Source of the DNA: Devosia submarina
Lineage (GTDB): Bacteria; Pseudomonadota; Alphaproteobacteria; Rhizobiales; Devosiaceae
Assembly (NCBI RefSeq): GCF_003056345.1
Contig: NZ_PYWB01000002.1
Span: 1 to 64,000, forward strand
Direction: 5' to 3'
Length of the DNA stretch: 64,000 nt
In this document: piece by piece, positions 18,234 to 26,204 of the stretch
Layout: every line of letters begins with the position of its first letter
Numbering within the stretch: the first letter of the stretch is position 1
Program-made: the position numbers and the translations under genes
The notes under the pieces: generated by a model
The model's database searches: none
What the model was told of the DNA's origin: nothing
The model's input: only the letters and a program-made list of their open reading frames with translations

Positions 18234-18253
18234 CGATATAGAGGTCTATATCG
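18234..18253. repeat. Perfect palindrome upstream of the HUH-like gene
   Basis: CGATATAGA and TCTATATCG are separated by GG. The site lies between the start of the AT-rich gene and its likely promoter region (ATTATATAAA just to its left). It could be an operator or a nick-site hairpin for the protein. Confidence 0.6.
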
Positions 18254-18798
18254 TGGAGATTTTAGAACAAATCTCAGACATGCGTCCGGTGTTGTGGCCA
18301 CCCGAGGATTTCCGTCGCGGTGATCTTCAACTCATGTTATTTATTTCGCACGGAGTGATATCTTCACTTCCACACTGATTTTGGCATGGTTTTGTTTGGC
18401 GATTTGGTCTCAGGCAGAGTGGTAACGCGCCAAACCCTGTCGTGGACAGGCTAATCTCCTCGGCCGCAGCGAAGCCGATCGCGTGCAAAGAGCGAAACAC
18501 AGCCAGCCTTCGATGGCGATCAAACCTACTTCAAGGGTGCAAGCTGTTAGACAACTTGCAACCAACTGTCGAGGAGAGGACGACTTGCACGAGGGGGCTC
18601 GATTCAGCCTTAGCAGTCAGTGCAAGCTTTGAAGTCTCTGAGGTGACTTAAAAGTTCGAAGCCTCGTTACCATTTCGCAAAGCGAGCCCAAACAAGAGCG
18701 TCCAGATATCAGCAATCGGTTCGGGCGGATCGCTGCGTCATCCATCTCTGTCAAAAGAATGGATGACGGCGTCTTTAAACCTCCGGGTCCAGGCGAAA
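18254..18798. other. Intergenic region, no gene recognised
   Basis: About 545 bp between the AT-rich gene and the integrase. A 69-codon plus-strand frame (18442-18651) lacks a ribosome-binding site and looks like a shadow. No repeat of the tRNA-Phe 3' end was found here. Confidence 0.45.
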
Positions 18799-19866
18799 TC
18801 AGCGTTTGGAGGCGCTTTCTGCTAGTTGCTTTTGGTTTGCCGCTTGAGTGTAGCGTACAACTTCTTTCAACGTCCTGTGGCCCGTTATTGACATGATCTC
18901 ATGCGGCGTCGCGCCCTTTTCCGCTAGACGAGTTGCGCAAGCCTTGCGAAGGCCATGGGCACGACCCGGGACGCCAGCCTCAATGCACCTATCGCGAAAC
19001 CAATTGCCAAATCCATTATCAGAGAATGGTTTGTTGAACTCATTCACCAAATAGACTTCGTCACCTGTAGGGCTAGCGTCTAATACTTTCTTGAGTTCTG
19101 GAAAAATAGGTATTTCGAGATCGATTGGTTTTTTGTCCCGGTTCTTTTGCTGAGTGAATTTCAGCCACCCTGACTTCTCGTGCTTACGGCCGAACTGCAC
19201 TATGTCCCCCCGGCGCTGACCTGTGTATAGAAGCAGAGCAAGCGCGAGGTGCGCCTTAGTTCCGATCGGATGGCGCCGCTCGAATTTTTCGACTTCTTCG
19301 ATCGTCCATGTGTGGTGGCCGGCAGGATTGTTGCTCCTGTAATACTTTACATGCCGCGCAGGATTGATCTGGGTGATATTGACCTCGGTTGACGTTGCCC
19401 AGTTAAATACAGCTCGAATAGCCTTCACGCGTCCATTTGCAGCTTCTGGCGTACCGCGCTTTGCGTCACGTAATCTTGCAACGGTTGTTGGCTTGAACTC
19501 ATCCAGCGGAACTTCACCATAGGTGAGCGTTTGGCCTTTAGGGCTTTCGCCCATGCAGTGATTCAGAATGCCACGACGGACTCGCCTGGTTCGTTCGTTC
19601 AACTCTCCGTACTCCGGAGAGCTCATGTATTGTTGGCAGAGCCACGCGAACGTATTCTCGTTGGGCTGGTGAAGCTTTTTGGCTTCTGGTCGGAATCCCG
19701 CAAGTAAGCGCCGATAGAGTTCTTCCCACTCGGGCGTACCAGGTGTACCGTGCATGCGAACGTTCTTCTGACCCTTTTGGCGGAAATAGACGAACCATTT
19801 GCCTGAGCCTTTTGGCACCTCGTATTCGACGACGAACCGAGGCAAGCGAGACGCGGGCCTTCTCAT
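18799..19866 (-). CDS. Tyrosine-type site-specific integrase
   Basis: 355 residues from the ATG at 19866, which overlaps the excisionase stop in an ATGA junction and has GGAG upstream. A GTG 15 bp earlier is less likely. The C-terminal catalytic domain shows LLYTGQRRGDIV (Arg I), HGLRKACATRLA (HxxR), SITGHRTLKEV and the nucleophile in VVRYTQAA. The N-terminal part has a SAM-like core-binding domain around residues 80-150. It would catalyse integration and excision of the island. The tRNA-Phe 3' end lies 1.2 kb away, facing the gene, which is the usual target geometry. Confidence 0.92.
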   Translation of the reverse strand: MRRPASRLPRFVVEYEVPKGSGKWFVYFRQKGQKNVRMHGTPGTPEWEELYRRLLAGFRPEAKKLHQPNENTFAWLCQQYMSSPEYGELNERTRRVRRGILNHCMGESPKGQTLTYGEVPLDEFKPTTVARLRDAKRGTPEAANGRVKAIRAVFNWATSTEVNITQINPARHVKYYRSNNPAGHHTWTIEEVEKFERRHPIGTKAHLALALLLYTGQRRGDIVQFGRKHEKSGWLKFTQQKNRDKKPIDLEIPIFPELKKVLDASPTGDEVYLVNEFNKPFSDNGFGNWFRDRCIEAGVPGRAHGLRKACATRLAEKGATPHEIMSITGHRTLKEVVRYTQAANQKQLAESASKR

Positions 19867-20135
19867 TGGAATGCGCTCCACTTATTGGATTCCGTGTCGT
19901 CGTCATCTCCGGGCAACTTAGCAAATGCTCGTTCAAGCTTCTGCCGATCCCAAACGCGGCGAGCGTCGATACGCTTCGGCTTCGGCATCCGCCCGTCTTT
20001 GACCATCTCGTCAAACTTGGACGGGCTTACATCGATGTATGCAGCCGCTACTTCTCTTGACAAGCCAATGGGGGGCAGCGAGGGCGGCAAACTGTGAGCA
20101 CGGGTCGGCGCGCGGCTTCTTGAATCTACCTCCAT
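19863..20135 (-). CDS. AlpA/excisionase-like helix-turn-helix protein
   Basis: 90 residues. The core LSREVAAAYIDVSPSKFDEM (residues ~25-44), followed by VKDGRMPKPKRIDARRVWDR, is the winged HTH_17 pattern of AlpA/Xis proteins. These bind att DNA to direct excision or activate the integrase gene. It is directly upstream of and overlapping int, the common xis-int order. The C-terminal tail is acidic. The start is not supported by a clear ribosome-binding site and could lie a few codons in. Confidence 0.8.
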   Translation of the reverse strand: MEVDSRSRAPTRAHSLPPSLPPIGLSREVAAAYIDVSPSKFDEMVKDGRMPKPKRIDARRVWDRQKLERAFAKLPGDDDDTESNKWSAFQ

Positions 20136-20377
20136 TGGAAGAGCCTCCGAGAACCCTGCGACTGATCAGAACCGAAAGCGAAAGAGCGGCCTCCAGCAAT
20201 GCCACTCCACCACTTTGAGAGCTTCGCGTTTGTACCGAAGCTTACCCCAATGGAAGACATGCTAGTGACGCATGAAACTGCGACAACAAATTTAGCCCGC
20301 AGATCTCCTTTACTACCTTTACTTTTATCTTTCAAAATCACCATGTAATTCGCATCATCGTCTAGTATAATCATCAT
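20126..20377 (-). CDS. Possible small hypothetical protein upstream of the excisionase
   Basis: 83 codons starting with two adjacent ATGs (20377, 20374) behind AGGAAA. The first half (MIILDDDANYMVILKDKSKG) is AT-rich and protein-like. The second half, near the excisionase start, is Ser/Gly/Arg-rich and less convincing. It overlaps the excisionase gene by 10 bp. It could be a leader gene of the xis-int unit or a chance frame. Confidence 0.28.
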   Translation of the reverse strand: MMIILDDDANYMVILKDKSKGSKGDLRAKFVVAVSCVTSMSSIGVSFGTNAKLSKWWSGIAGGRSFAFGSDQSQGSRRLFQWR

Positions 20378-21008
20378 ATTTCCTGTACTATGTTTTCATA
20401 TCGACATTCCTTCTGGTTTGCCGGTTTGTATTAGTACCTGCGGCCTTTTGCTAACTAGGTACAACTACAATTTAACATATGGAATTCGATTCCACAATAC
20501 TCTATTTTGAAAGTATAAAATTCTTATAACCAATGGTCCTCGCTTGAGAGACTATGGCGAGGAACACACCCAGCTAGAAAGGTTTACGATGCTGTTTGCC
20601 TGCCGATCCACATGCATCGGCCTCGCGAGAGTAGTGCCATCATTGAGCTAATGCCGCTGCGCTGATGCCGACTAAAGCTAGTTAAGCGGCCAAGGCTCAG
20701 TTGGAGAAGCACTTCAGGCCCGAATTGCGAAACTCGTTATTACTCCGCAAACCTGCCGTCGGTTTCGTTTCCTCAGCTCAGACCACGAGTGACGTGCACT
20801 GTACGTTTATTTCCGCGAGAGCCGTGGCGCTCACTCTATCGGCTTAGGAGCACTGACCAGCCGGCCGAGTGATTGGCAGCAGCGACTGCAACGTTGAAGG
20901 ACAAAGGAGACAACCTTCAAGCGGACGAACCCCGTCCCCAACGGAATAAGTTCGCGCCCAAAGTGTCTAAGAAAACGCCCAACCAGCAGCGCGCTAGACA
21001 AAAAGAGA
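20378..21008. other. AT-rich intergenic region between xis and tRNA-Phe
   Basis: About 630 bp. The first 150 bp are markedly AT-rich and are the likely promoter and attachment region of xis-int. No gene is seen; a plus-strand frame at 20873-21109 runs through the tRNA and is spurious. Confidence 0.4.
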
Positions 21009-21044
21009 TAAAAATTGAGGAAGATCAATGCCTCAATGGAGGCA
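21009..21044 (-). terminator. Terminator of tRNA-Phe
   Basis: On the minus strand, TTGAGG (21036-21031) pairs with CCTCAA (21020-21015) and is followed by TTTTTA. An overlapping hairpin, TGCCTC/GAGGCA, sits nearer the tRNA. It lies directly after the CCA end. Confidence 0.65.
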
Positions 21045-21120
21045 TGGTGCCCGGGACCGGAATCGAACCAGTGACACGCGGATTTTCAATCCGCTGCTCT
21101 ACCAACTGAGCTACCCGGGC
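21045..21120 (-). tRNA. tRNA-Phe (GAA)
   Basis: 76 nt with encoded CCA. The acceptor stem GCCCGGG pairs with CCCGGGC, the D arm contains AGCTCAGTTGGTAGAGC, the anticodon loop TTGAAAA gives anticodon GAA, and the T arm contains GGTTCGATTCC. In rhizobial relatives tRNA-Phe follows yacG, as here. Its 3' end faces the integrase gene, which makes it the probable attachment site of the island. Confidence 0.97.
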
Positions 21121-21620
21121 ATCGGGGCGGAAGGACCGCCCGGCTTGAAGCCATGGGCCTTATAGGGGATGGATTTTGCGTTCGCAAGCGGGAAAAGGGT
21201 CTGTGGACAAGGAGTTTGTAGGACCCACTTTCGCAAGAGCGTGGGCTTGGAATAAGTATGCGCCGGAACCTAGCTGGAGAGGCTGTGAGGCGCTATTCTG
21301 ATTAGCCTACCTGCCTTCTCCCTTACCCGCAGTTTCCGTTCTGTCTCTGATCGCTTTGCCAGTACCAAAGTCGGCTCGCTGATCCGAGACTTGCGCAATG
21401 GTTCTCGGCCCGAAGCAGACGAGGTGAAGCCACTGGGGCTCTCACTTAAATAGGCAAGCTGAAGCCCTTAGCTAACCCGACCTTTAGAGAGGATAAACTG
21501 ATCGGCCCTTGGGCGGCTACATTCACCCACGGACCGGAAAACAGGCTTCCCGTTTAGTACGCCTCAGTGTTCTCGTTTCAGGCATGACGCGACCCCGTCG
21601 CCCTGGACGTCGTGCTCGGC
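21121..21620. other. Intergenic region upstream of tRNA-Phe, no gene recognised
   Basis: About 500 bp between yacG and tRNA-Phe, on the 5' side of the tRNA. No convincing reading frame, repeat or hairpin was seen. The tRNA promoter should lie in the first 60 bp or so. Confidence 0.4.
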
Positions 21621-21812
21621 TCAGATATTGTCGTCTTCGTCAGCGCCCGCAGCAAGATCATCGTTCACTGGCTCGTCGTCGCGAGCAGGGATAACGTACG
21701 CGCCGGTGAGCCAACGATTGAGGTCGATGTCGGCGCAGCGTTTAGAGCAGAAGGGCTTGAAGGCTTCCACAGGGGGCTTGCCGCAGATGGGGCATTTTCG
21801 AGCTGTCGACAT
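21621..21812 (-). CDS. yacG: Zinc-binding protein YacG (gyrase inhibitor family)
   Basis: 63 residues from the ATG at 21812. The zinc knuckle CPICGKP (Cys7, Cys10) and [15 protein letters not shown] (Cys22, Cys26) is the YacG/DUF329 signature, followed by an acidic tail ending DEDDNI. The E. coli protein binds GyrB and inhibits gyrase. The start shares one base with the maf stop (TGATG). A longer in-frame extension upstream overlaps maf and is a shadow. Confidence 0.92.
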   Translation of the reverse strand: MSTARKCPICGKPPVEAFKPFCSKRCADIDLNRWLTGAYVIPARDDEPVNDDLAAGADEDDNI

Positions 21813-22450
21813 CAGACGCCCGACAAACTCGATTGATTGAGCCAGTTGAAATGCACGGGATAGCCTTCGCCAGCCAAGAGCGATGCGGTTTCCATCAGTG
21901 GCAGGCCGACCACACTCGAATAAGAGCCGGAGAGCTTGACCACAAAGGCGCCTGCAATGCCTTGGATTGCGTAGCCGCCCGCCTTGTCGCGCCATTCGGC
22001 GCTGGCCAAATAGGCTTCCAGTTCGCGGGTGGAAAGGCGTTTGAAACGGATGCGGGTTTCCACTAGCCGCTGGCGCTTGGCGCCCGATGGCGTAATGAGA
22101 GTCACGCCGGTATAAACGCGATGGGCGCGGCCGGAGAGCATGGCCAGGCACTGGCCGGCTTCGTCCATGGTTTCGGCCTTGGGCAGCACGCGACGGCCAA
22201 CAGCAACAACCGTATCGGCCGCGAGAACAAGAGCGCCGTTGCCGAAGCCGGCAGAGCGTGCCATTTGCTGTGCAGTGTGGGCCTTAAGGTCAGCGAGGCG
22301 CATGGCAAGCTTACGCGGCAGTTCACCTTTTTCTGGTGTCTCGTCCACATGCGCGGGCACCAGATGCTCGGGTTCAATGCCGATCTGGTTCAGCAAGGCA
22401 AGCCGACGCGGCGAGGCGGAGGCCAGGATCAGGTCAGGACGACTGGCCAT
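21812..22450 (-). CDS. maf: Maf-like nucleoside triphosphate pyrophosphatase
   Basis: 212 residues. The N-terminal substrate-binding motif is [14 protein letters not shown] (residues 7-20). The catalytic Asp is in [25 protein letters not shown] and [12 protein letters not shown] complete the family pattern. Maf proteins hydrolyse non-canonical or UTP/dTTP-type nucleotides to monophosphates. It follows infA by 8 bp and is coupled to yacG, the usual order in this group. Confidence 0.94.
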   Translation of the reverse strand: MASRPDLILASASPRRLALLNQIGIEPEHLVPAHVDETPEKGELPRKLAMRLADLKAHTAQQMARSAGFGNGALVLAADTVVAVGRRVLPKAETMDEAGQCLAMLSGRAHRVYTGVTLITPSGAKRQRLVETRIRFKRLSTRELEAYLASAEWRDKAGGYAIQGIAGAFVVKLSGSYSSVVGLPLMETASLLAGEGYPVHFNWLNQSSLSGV

Positions 22451-22458
22451 GATCTGCG

Positions 22459-22677
22459 TTACTTAAATCGATAGGTGATACGACCTTTGGTTAGGTCGTA
22501 AGGCGTCATTTCGCACAAGACCTTGTCGCCAGCCAGAACGCGGATGCGGTTCTTGCGCATGCGGCCAGCAGTGTGAGCGATGATCTCATGCTCGTTCTCC
22601 AACTTGACCCGAAAGGTCGCGTTGGGGAGCAATTCAGTCACCACGCCCGGAAATTCGAGCACTTCTTCCTTCGCCAT
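22459..22677 (-). CDS. infA: Translation initiation factor IF-1
   Basis: 72 residues, the exact usual length. It is an S1-like OB-fold beginning [19 protein letters not shown] and ending with [15 protein letters not shown]. It blocks the ribosomal A site during initiation. A GGAG-type ribosome-binding site precedes the ATG. It is located between the phosphatase fusion and maf as in Rhizobiales. Confidence 0.98.
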   Translation of the reverse strand: MAKEEVLEFPGVVTELLPNATFRVKLENEHEIIAHTAGRMRKNRIRVLAGDKVLCEMTPYDLTKGRITYRFK

Positions 22678-22752
22678 ACTGTCTCCTGAAAGGACCCATG
22701 GGGCATTGATTTGCCGGCCGAGGGTCGGAAATTGGCCGGAACCTACTTCAAT

Positions 22753-23724
22753 TCATCTGTTTTGTGAACCACCGGAAACCAGAGGTTCCAGTTGTTCTCG
22801 AACGCGGCGGCGGAGCCGGTCGCGCAGGTCCCGATAGGCGCCCAAAATTGTTTCGCGATTACCCTCAACAAGCGAGGGGTCGGGCATGGTCCAGGCCTCA
22901 ACGGCGCCCGCTTCCAGCCCCTTGCGCTGGACAGCTTCAGGAGCGTCGTGGGAAAGCGTTACAACCAGATCGAAGCGGTTCGCAACGAGTTCGTCCAGGA
23001 TATGGGGTGTATGAACACTCATATCAATGCCGATCTCCTCCATGACCTCGTGGACAAACTGGTCGGCTTTGCCGCCACTGACGCCGACGGAGCGGGTGAT
23101 AATGCGCCCAGGATAAGCTTGGCGGGCCAGGGCGGCAGCCATCGGAGAGCGAACCGAGTTCATGGAGCAGACGAACAACACAGTCGGCAGTTCGCTGATC
23201 CGTTCGTCGATCCGGCTGGCGTAGGGCTGGACGGCGCAGATCAAGGTGAACAAGCGGCGGGCGGTATTGAGATCAATGATGATCTTGTTGGTGAGGCGCG
23301 TGCGCAAGAGTTCGGCCGCCTCGTTGTGCATGCCGCGCCGGGCCATGTCCACGGTCTCGATCTGGAACGGTTGCGCGGAGCGGATAGCTTCATAGTACGC
23401 GTCTCGGATGCGGAAATAGTCCCGGATCAGGCGACGAAAGGGCGTGAGCGAAAGATAGTGCGCAGCGATCGGCTGGAAGTTGTCGGGATTACGCACATCG
23501 AGCACAATGGAATTACCAATAATGGACATGTGGAGCGCAAAAGGTCCGGTGGCGGCGACGCGTGCGGGGCGGAAGCTGTTGTCCTCCAGAAGATCATAGA
23601 TGGCGATACGCCATTCATGCACCTCGTCGGGATTGATCGAGGTGATGGTATTTGGATCAAGGGTCACGGTGACCAGGCGATCGGTATCTGAGACCTTCGC
23701 GCTGGTGCCCATGGAGATGCTCAA
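22753..23724 (-). CDS. UPF0262 - low-molecular-weight tyrosine phosphatase fusion
   Basis: 323 residues in one frame with no internal Met at the junction. Residues 1-165 are UPF0262 (TLDPNTITSINPDEVHEW, then RRGMHNEAAELLRTRL). Residues 180-320 are an LMW-PTP domain with the P-loop CSMNSVRS (Cys186, Arg192) and the general-acid loop PDPSLVEG (Asp282). The phosphatase half would dephosphorylate phosphotyrosine or a related substrate; the UPF0262 half has no known function. In related genomes these are usually two adjacent genes. The start is a TTG overlapping the hisD stop by four bases; an ATG four codons later (23712) is the alternative. Confidence 0.88.
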   Translation of the reverse strand: MSISMGTSAKVSDTDRLVTVTLDPNTITSINPDEVHEWRIAIYDLLEDNSFRPARVAATGPFALHMSIIGNSIVLDVRNPDNFQPIAAHYLSLTPFRRLIRDYFRIRDAYYEAIRSAQPFQIETVDMARRGMHNEAAELLRTRLTNKIIIDLNTARRLFTLICAVQPYASRIDERISELPTVLFVCSMNSVRSPMAAALARQAYPGRIITRSVGVSGGKADQFVHEVMEEIGIDMSVHTPHILDELVANRFDLVVTLSHDAPEAVQRKGLEAGAVEAWTMPDPSLVEGNRETILGAYRDLRDRLRRRVREQLEPLVSGGSQNR

Positions 23725-25013
23725 GAGTTAAGCCTGATAGAAATGGAGCGCCCGTGCCCGTCAAGCGCTTCAACCTCGGACAGGATGATAGCTGCCTTGC
23801 TGATGGCGGATAAGGACATGGGATCGCAGCCCAGGATCGATGTTCGCTTCATGAAGTCAAGGACGCCCAAGCCTGAGGCAAATCGCGCCGAGCGGGCGGT
23901 TGGCAGTACGTGGTTGGAGCCACCGACATAATCGCCAATAGCCTCGGGTGTGTGATGACCCAGGAAGATTGCGCCAGCGTGCCGGATGAAATCGAGCACG
24001 GATCTCGGGTCATTTATGGCGAGTTCCACGTGCTCGGAGGCAATGCGGTTTGCAAGGTCACAGGCCTCAAGGAGCGACGCCACGGTGATGATGGCGCCGA
24101 ATTCATCCCAGCCTTCGCGCGCCAAAGCCTGCTTGGGCAGAAGCGCCAGTTGCCGATCGACCTCATCGGCAACAGCATCGGCGAGACCTTTCTCTGTGGT
24201 CACAAGGATGGACTGGGCCCCTCCCCCGTGCTCCGCCTGGGCAATCAAATCGGCTGCGACCCAGGCGGGGTTCGCCGATCCGTCGGCAATCACCAAAATT
24301 TCGGAAGGGCCGGCGATCATGTCGATACCAACTTGGCCGAAGACCTGGCGCTTGGCCGCGGCGACATAAGCATTGCCAGGACCAGTTACCTTGTCCACCC
24401 GGGGGATGGTTGCCGTTCCATAAGCAAGGGCCGCGATCGCCTGCGCTCCGCCCACACGGTAGATCTCGGTTACACCTGCAATTTGTGCCGCAAGCAAGAT
24501 GGCCGGGTTCATCTGGCCCTGCGGGGTGGGGACCACCATGGCGATGCGTCCGACTCCGGCGACCTTGGCCGGCACTGCGTTCATCAGCACGGAAGATGGG
24601 TAGGATGCCAGACCGCCTGGAACATAAATGCCAACAGCATCAACGGGGGTCCAACGCGAGCCAAGGGTCACGCCCAGATGATCGGTATAGATGTGATCCT
24701 GGGGCTTTTGCTTTTCATGATGGGCGCGAATGCGATCATGCGCAGTCTGCAAGGCGCCTCGCACTTCCGGTGACACAGAGGCCGCTGCACGCTCAACTTC
24801 CGCGCCAGTGACCCTGAGTGTCTCAGGGGAAACGCCAGCAGCATCAAATCGATTTGTGTACTCCACCAAGGCGCCGTCGCCGCGCAGGCGGACATCGGCG
24901 ATTATGGCGGCAACGGTGTCGCTGACGTCCTGGCTGGATTCCCGCTTGCCGCCAAGGAGTTCACCGAAGCGCTGCTCGAAATCCCCGTCGGCACTGTCGA
25001 GGCGAATGGGCAT
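23721..25013 (-). CDS. hisD: Histidinol dehydrogenase
   Basis: 430 residues from the ATG at 25013 (MPIRLDSADGDFEQRF). A longer frame upstream is not family-like. The conserved PGGLASYPSSVLMNAVPA, AGPSEILVIADG, LIAQAEHGGGAQS (Gln and His zinc ligands) and ASEHVELAI segments are present. It oxidises L-histidinol to histidine in two NAD+-dependent steps. It lies between DUF2948 and UPF0262, the conserved order, and away from other his genes. Confidence 0.96.
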   Translation of the reverse strand: MPIRLDSADGDFEQRFGELLGGKRESSQDVSDTVAAIIADVRLRGDGALVEYTNRFDAAGVSPETLRVTGAEVERAAASVSPEVRGALQTAHDRIRAHHEKQKPQDHIYTDHLGVTLGSRWTPVDAVGIYVPGGLASYPSSVLMNAVPAKVAGVGRIAMVVPTPQGQMNPAILLAAQIAGVTEIYRVGGAQAIAALAYGTATIPRVDKVTGPGNAYVAAAKRQVFGQVGIDMIAGPSEILVIADGSANPAWVAADLIAQAEHGGGAQSILVTTEKGLADAVADEVDRQLALLPKQALAREGWDEFGAIITVASLLEACDLANRIASEHVELAINDPRSVLDFIRHAGAIFLGHHTPEAIGDYVGGSNHVLPTARSARFASGLGVLDFMKRTSILGCDPMSLSAISKAAIILSEVEALDGHGRSISIRLNS

Positions 25014-25035
25014 AGATTGATCCTTGGAGCAGCGG

Positions 25036-25470
25036 TTAGTCGAGAGGGTGGCTTGGTTTGGCCATGGCAGCCCAGGCAGCGCCCAGATCGGACATGCGAG
25101 CCTCAAGGCATTCGACGCCAAGCCGCACAGTGCCGCCGCCGGCAAAGCTCAATTCCACAATGCCGGCTGGACCATCAATGGGGGTGAAGGTGATCGCCAG
25201 GAGTTCCAGCACGCCTTCAGCTGAAGACGGATCGAACCCATTGGTGACCACAGAGTCGACCGCATCGAAATGCAAGGCCGCGCGCTTGCGTACACCCTTG
25301 CTCCGTCGAGCCAGGTCCGCCGCCCAGTCAAAGCGGTTCATCAGCAGGGCAAAACGTCGGTCTCCCCGGGCATAACCCATGTCGGCTACGCGAACTATTG
25401 CATCTTGCACATGGGCGGAGATGACCTCGAGGTCTTCGGTGTCCAGCGCCATCAGCTTGAGATCGGTCAT
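25036..25470 (-). CDS. DUF2948 family protein
   Basis: 144 residues from the ATG at 25470, giving the family start MTDLKLMALDTEDLEVISAH. The block RFALLMNRFDWA follows. A longer frame begins at 25626 but overlaps a plus-strand gene and adds non-family sequence. No function is known. DUF2948 sits between murA and hisD across Rhizobiales. Here the promoter or read-through from murA is interrupted by an opposite-strand gene, so its expression must start in the short gap or inside that gene. Confidence 0.85.
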   Translation of the reverse strand: MTDLKLMALDTEDLEVISAHVQDAIVRVADMGYARGDRRFALLMNRFDWAADLARRSKGVRKRAALHFDAVDSVVTNGFDPSSAEGVLELLAITFTPIDGPAGIVELSFAGGGTVRLGVECLEARMSDLGAAWAAMAKPSHPLD

Positions 25471-25649
25471 TGTGGGTAGGCCCTTGGTGAACTTGGGAGC
25501 ACTGATCTGGTCGCGCCACCAACGATCTACAAGCTGGCGCAGGAGCGGGCAACTGTCACCTGTGCATAAGCCAGCCCTTGCTGAGAACGCCTCGCGCTTG
25601 AGGACGGGGGCACTTGCGTCACTCATATGTCATAAATAGAACTGCGAGA

Positions 25650-26153
25650 ATGACCCAAGGACCGCTTGTTTCCACCAAGATGACGGCTGCAGATTACAGG
25701 CGGCACTTTCCTCAGATCGAATCGGGGTTCAACTGGGAGCGCTTCGCTGCCGAGCGCTGGCCAATTGAGCGCCGCGTGCTGACAAACCGCGAGGAACTCC
25801 TTGGCTTTTACACATTTTTCCGGAGCAGCCTGGGCCGGGTAATGCCCCGCTTTTTGCATTGGCTGGCGTCGCGACAAATGCGGATGGCAGAAGTTCTGGA
25901 GAAGCTCCACCGCCTGCCAACCGAGGACCGCCAGAGCATCAACTATTTCCTGAAGCTGTGGAGCGTCAGTACGGAGCCGATCAGCATGGATCTGCCGACT
26001 TACCGGTTCGGCGAAACCGAGCATTTCATCATGGACGGCAACCACCGCGCCTGTGCCATAGCCCTGTCTGGCAGACCCTTCCGCATCGAACTCTACAGCA
26101 TTGCTGGTCCGCGCGAGCCGGACGCCCTGGTGGATTTGGCCTCCTGCAAATAG
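25650..26153 (+). CDS. ParB-like / sulfiredoxin-fold hypothetical protein
   Basis: 167 residues from the ATG at 25650; an ATG at 25680 is also possible. The C-terminal half has FGETEHFIMDGNHRACAIAL (residues ~114-133). The core DGNHRACA is the ParB/Srx nucleotide-binding motif (GxxRxxA type). The N-terminal half is basic and aromatic, with FAAERWPIERRVL, and has no family I recognise. The protein may bind or hydrolyse a nucleotide, or act as a kinase-like or nuclease domain as some ParB-like proteins do; this is inferred. It lies opposite to and inside the otherwise conserved murA-DUF2948-hisD series and converges with murA. Confidence 0.72.
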   Translation: MTQGPLVSTKMTAADYRRHFPQIESGFNWERFAAERWPIERRVLTNREELLGFYTFFRSSLGRVMPRFLHWLASRQMRMAEVLEKLHRLPTEDRQSINYFLKLWSVSTEPISMDLPTYRFGETEHFIMDGNHRACAIALSGRPFRIELYSIAGPREPDALVDLASCK

Positions 26154-26173
26154 ACAGATCTTGCAGATAGTAG

Positions 26174-26200
26174 ATGGCCGGCTCACAAGAAGCCGGCCAT
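26174..26200. terminator. Bidirectional terminator between the ParB-like gene and murA
   Basis: A perfect 10-bp stem ATGGCCGGCT / AGCCGGCCAT with a 7-nt loop lies between two convergent stop codons (26153 and 26205). T-runs are weak on both sides (CTTTTA near 26201), so termination on either strand is plausible but not certain. Confidence 0.7.
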
Positions 26201-26204
26201 GCTT

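Noticed and set aside
13508-21044. A direct repeat of the tRNA-Phe 3' end that would mark the other island boundary
   Set aside because: Looked for the sequence around CCCGGGACCGG and ATCGAACC in this span and found no copy by eye; a computed search over a wider region is needed.
20873-21109. A 78-codon plus-strand frame ending in PGTGIEPVTRGFSIRCSTN
   Set aside because: The C-terminal part is the translated complement of tRNA-Phe, a common false gene.
22792-23691. A 299-codon plus-strand frame
   Set aside because: Antisense to the UPF0262-phosphatase fusion, which has clear motifs; no ribosome-binding site and no recognisable domain.
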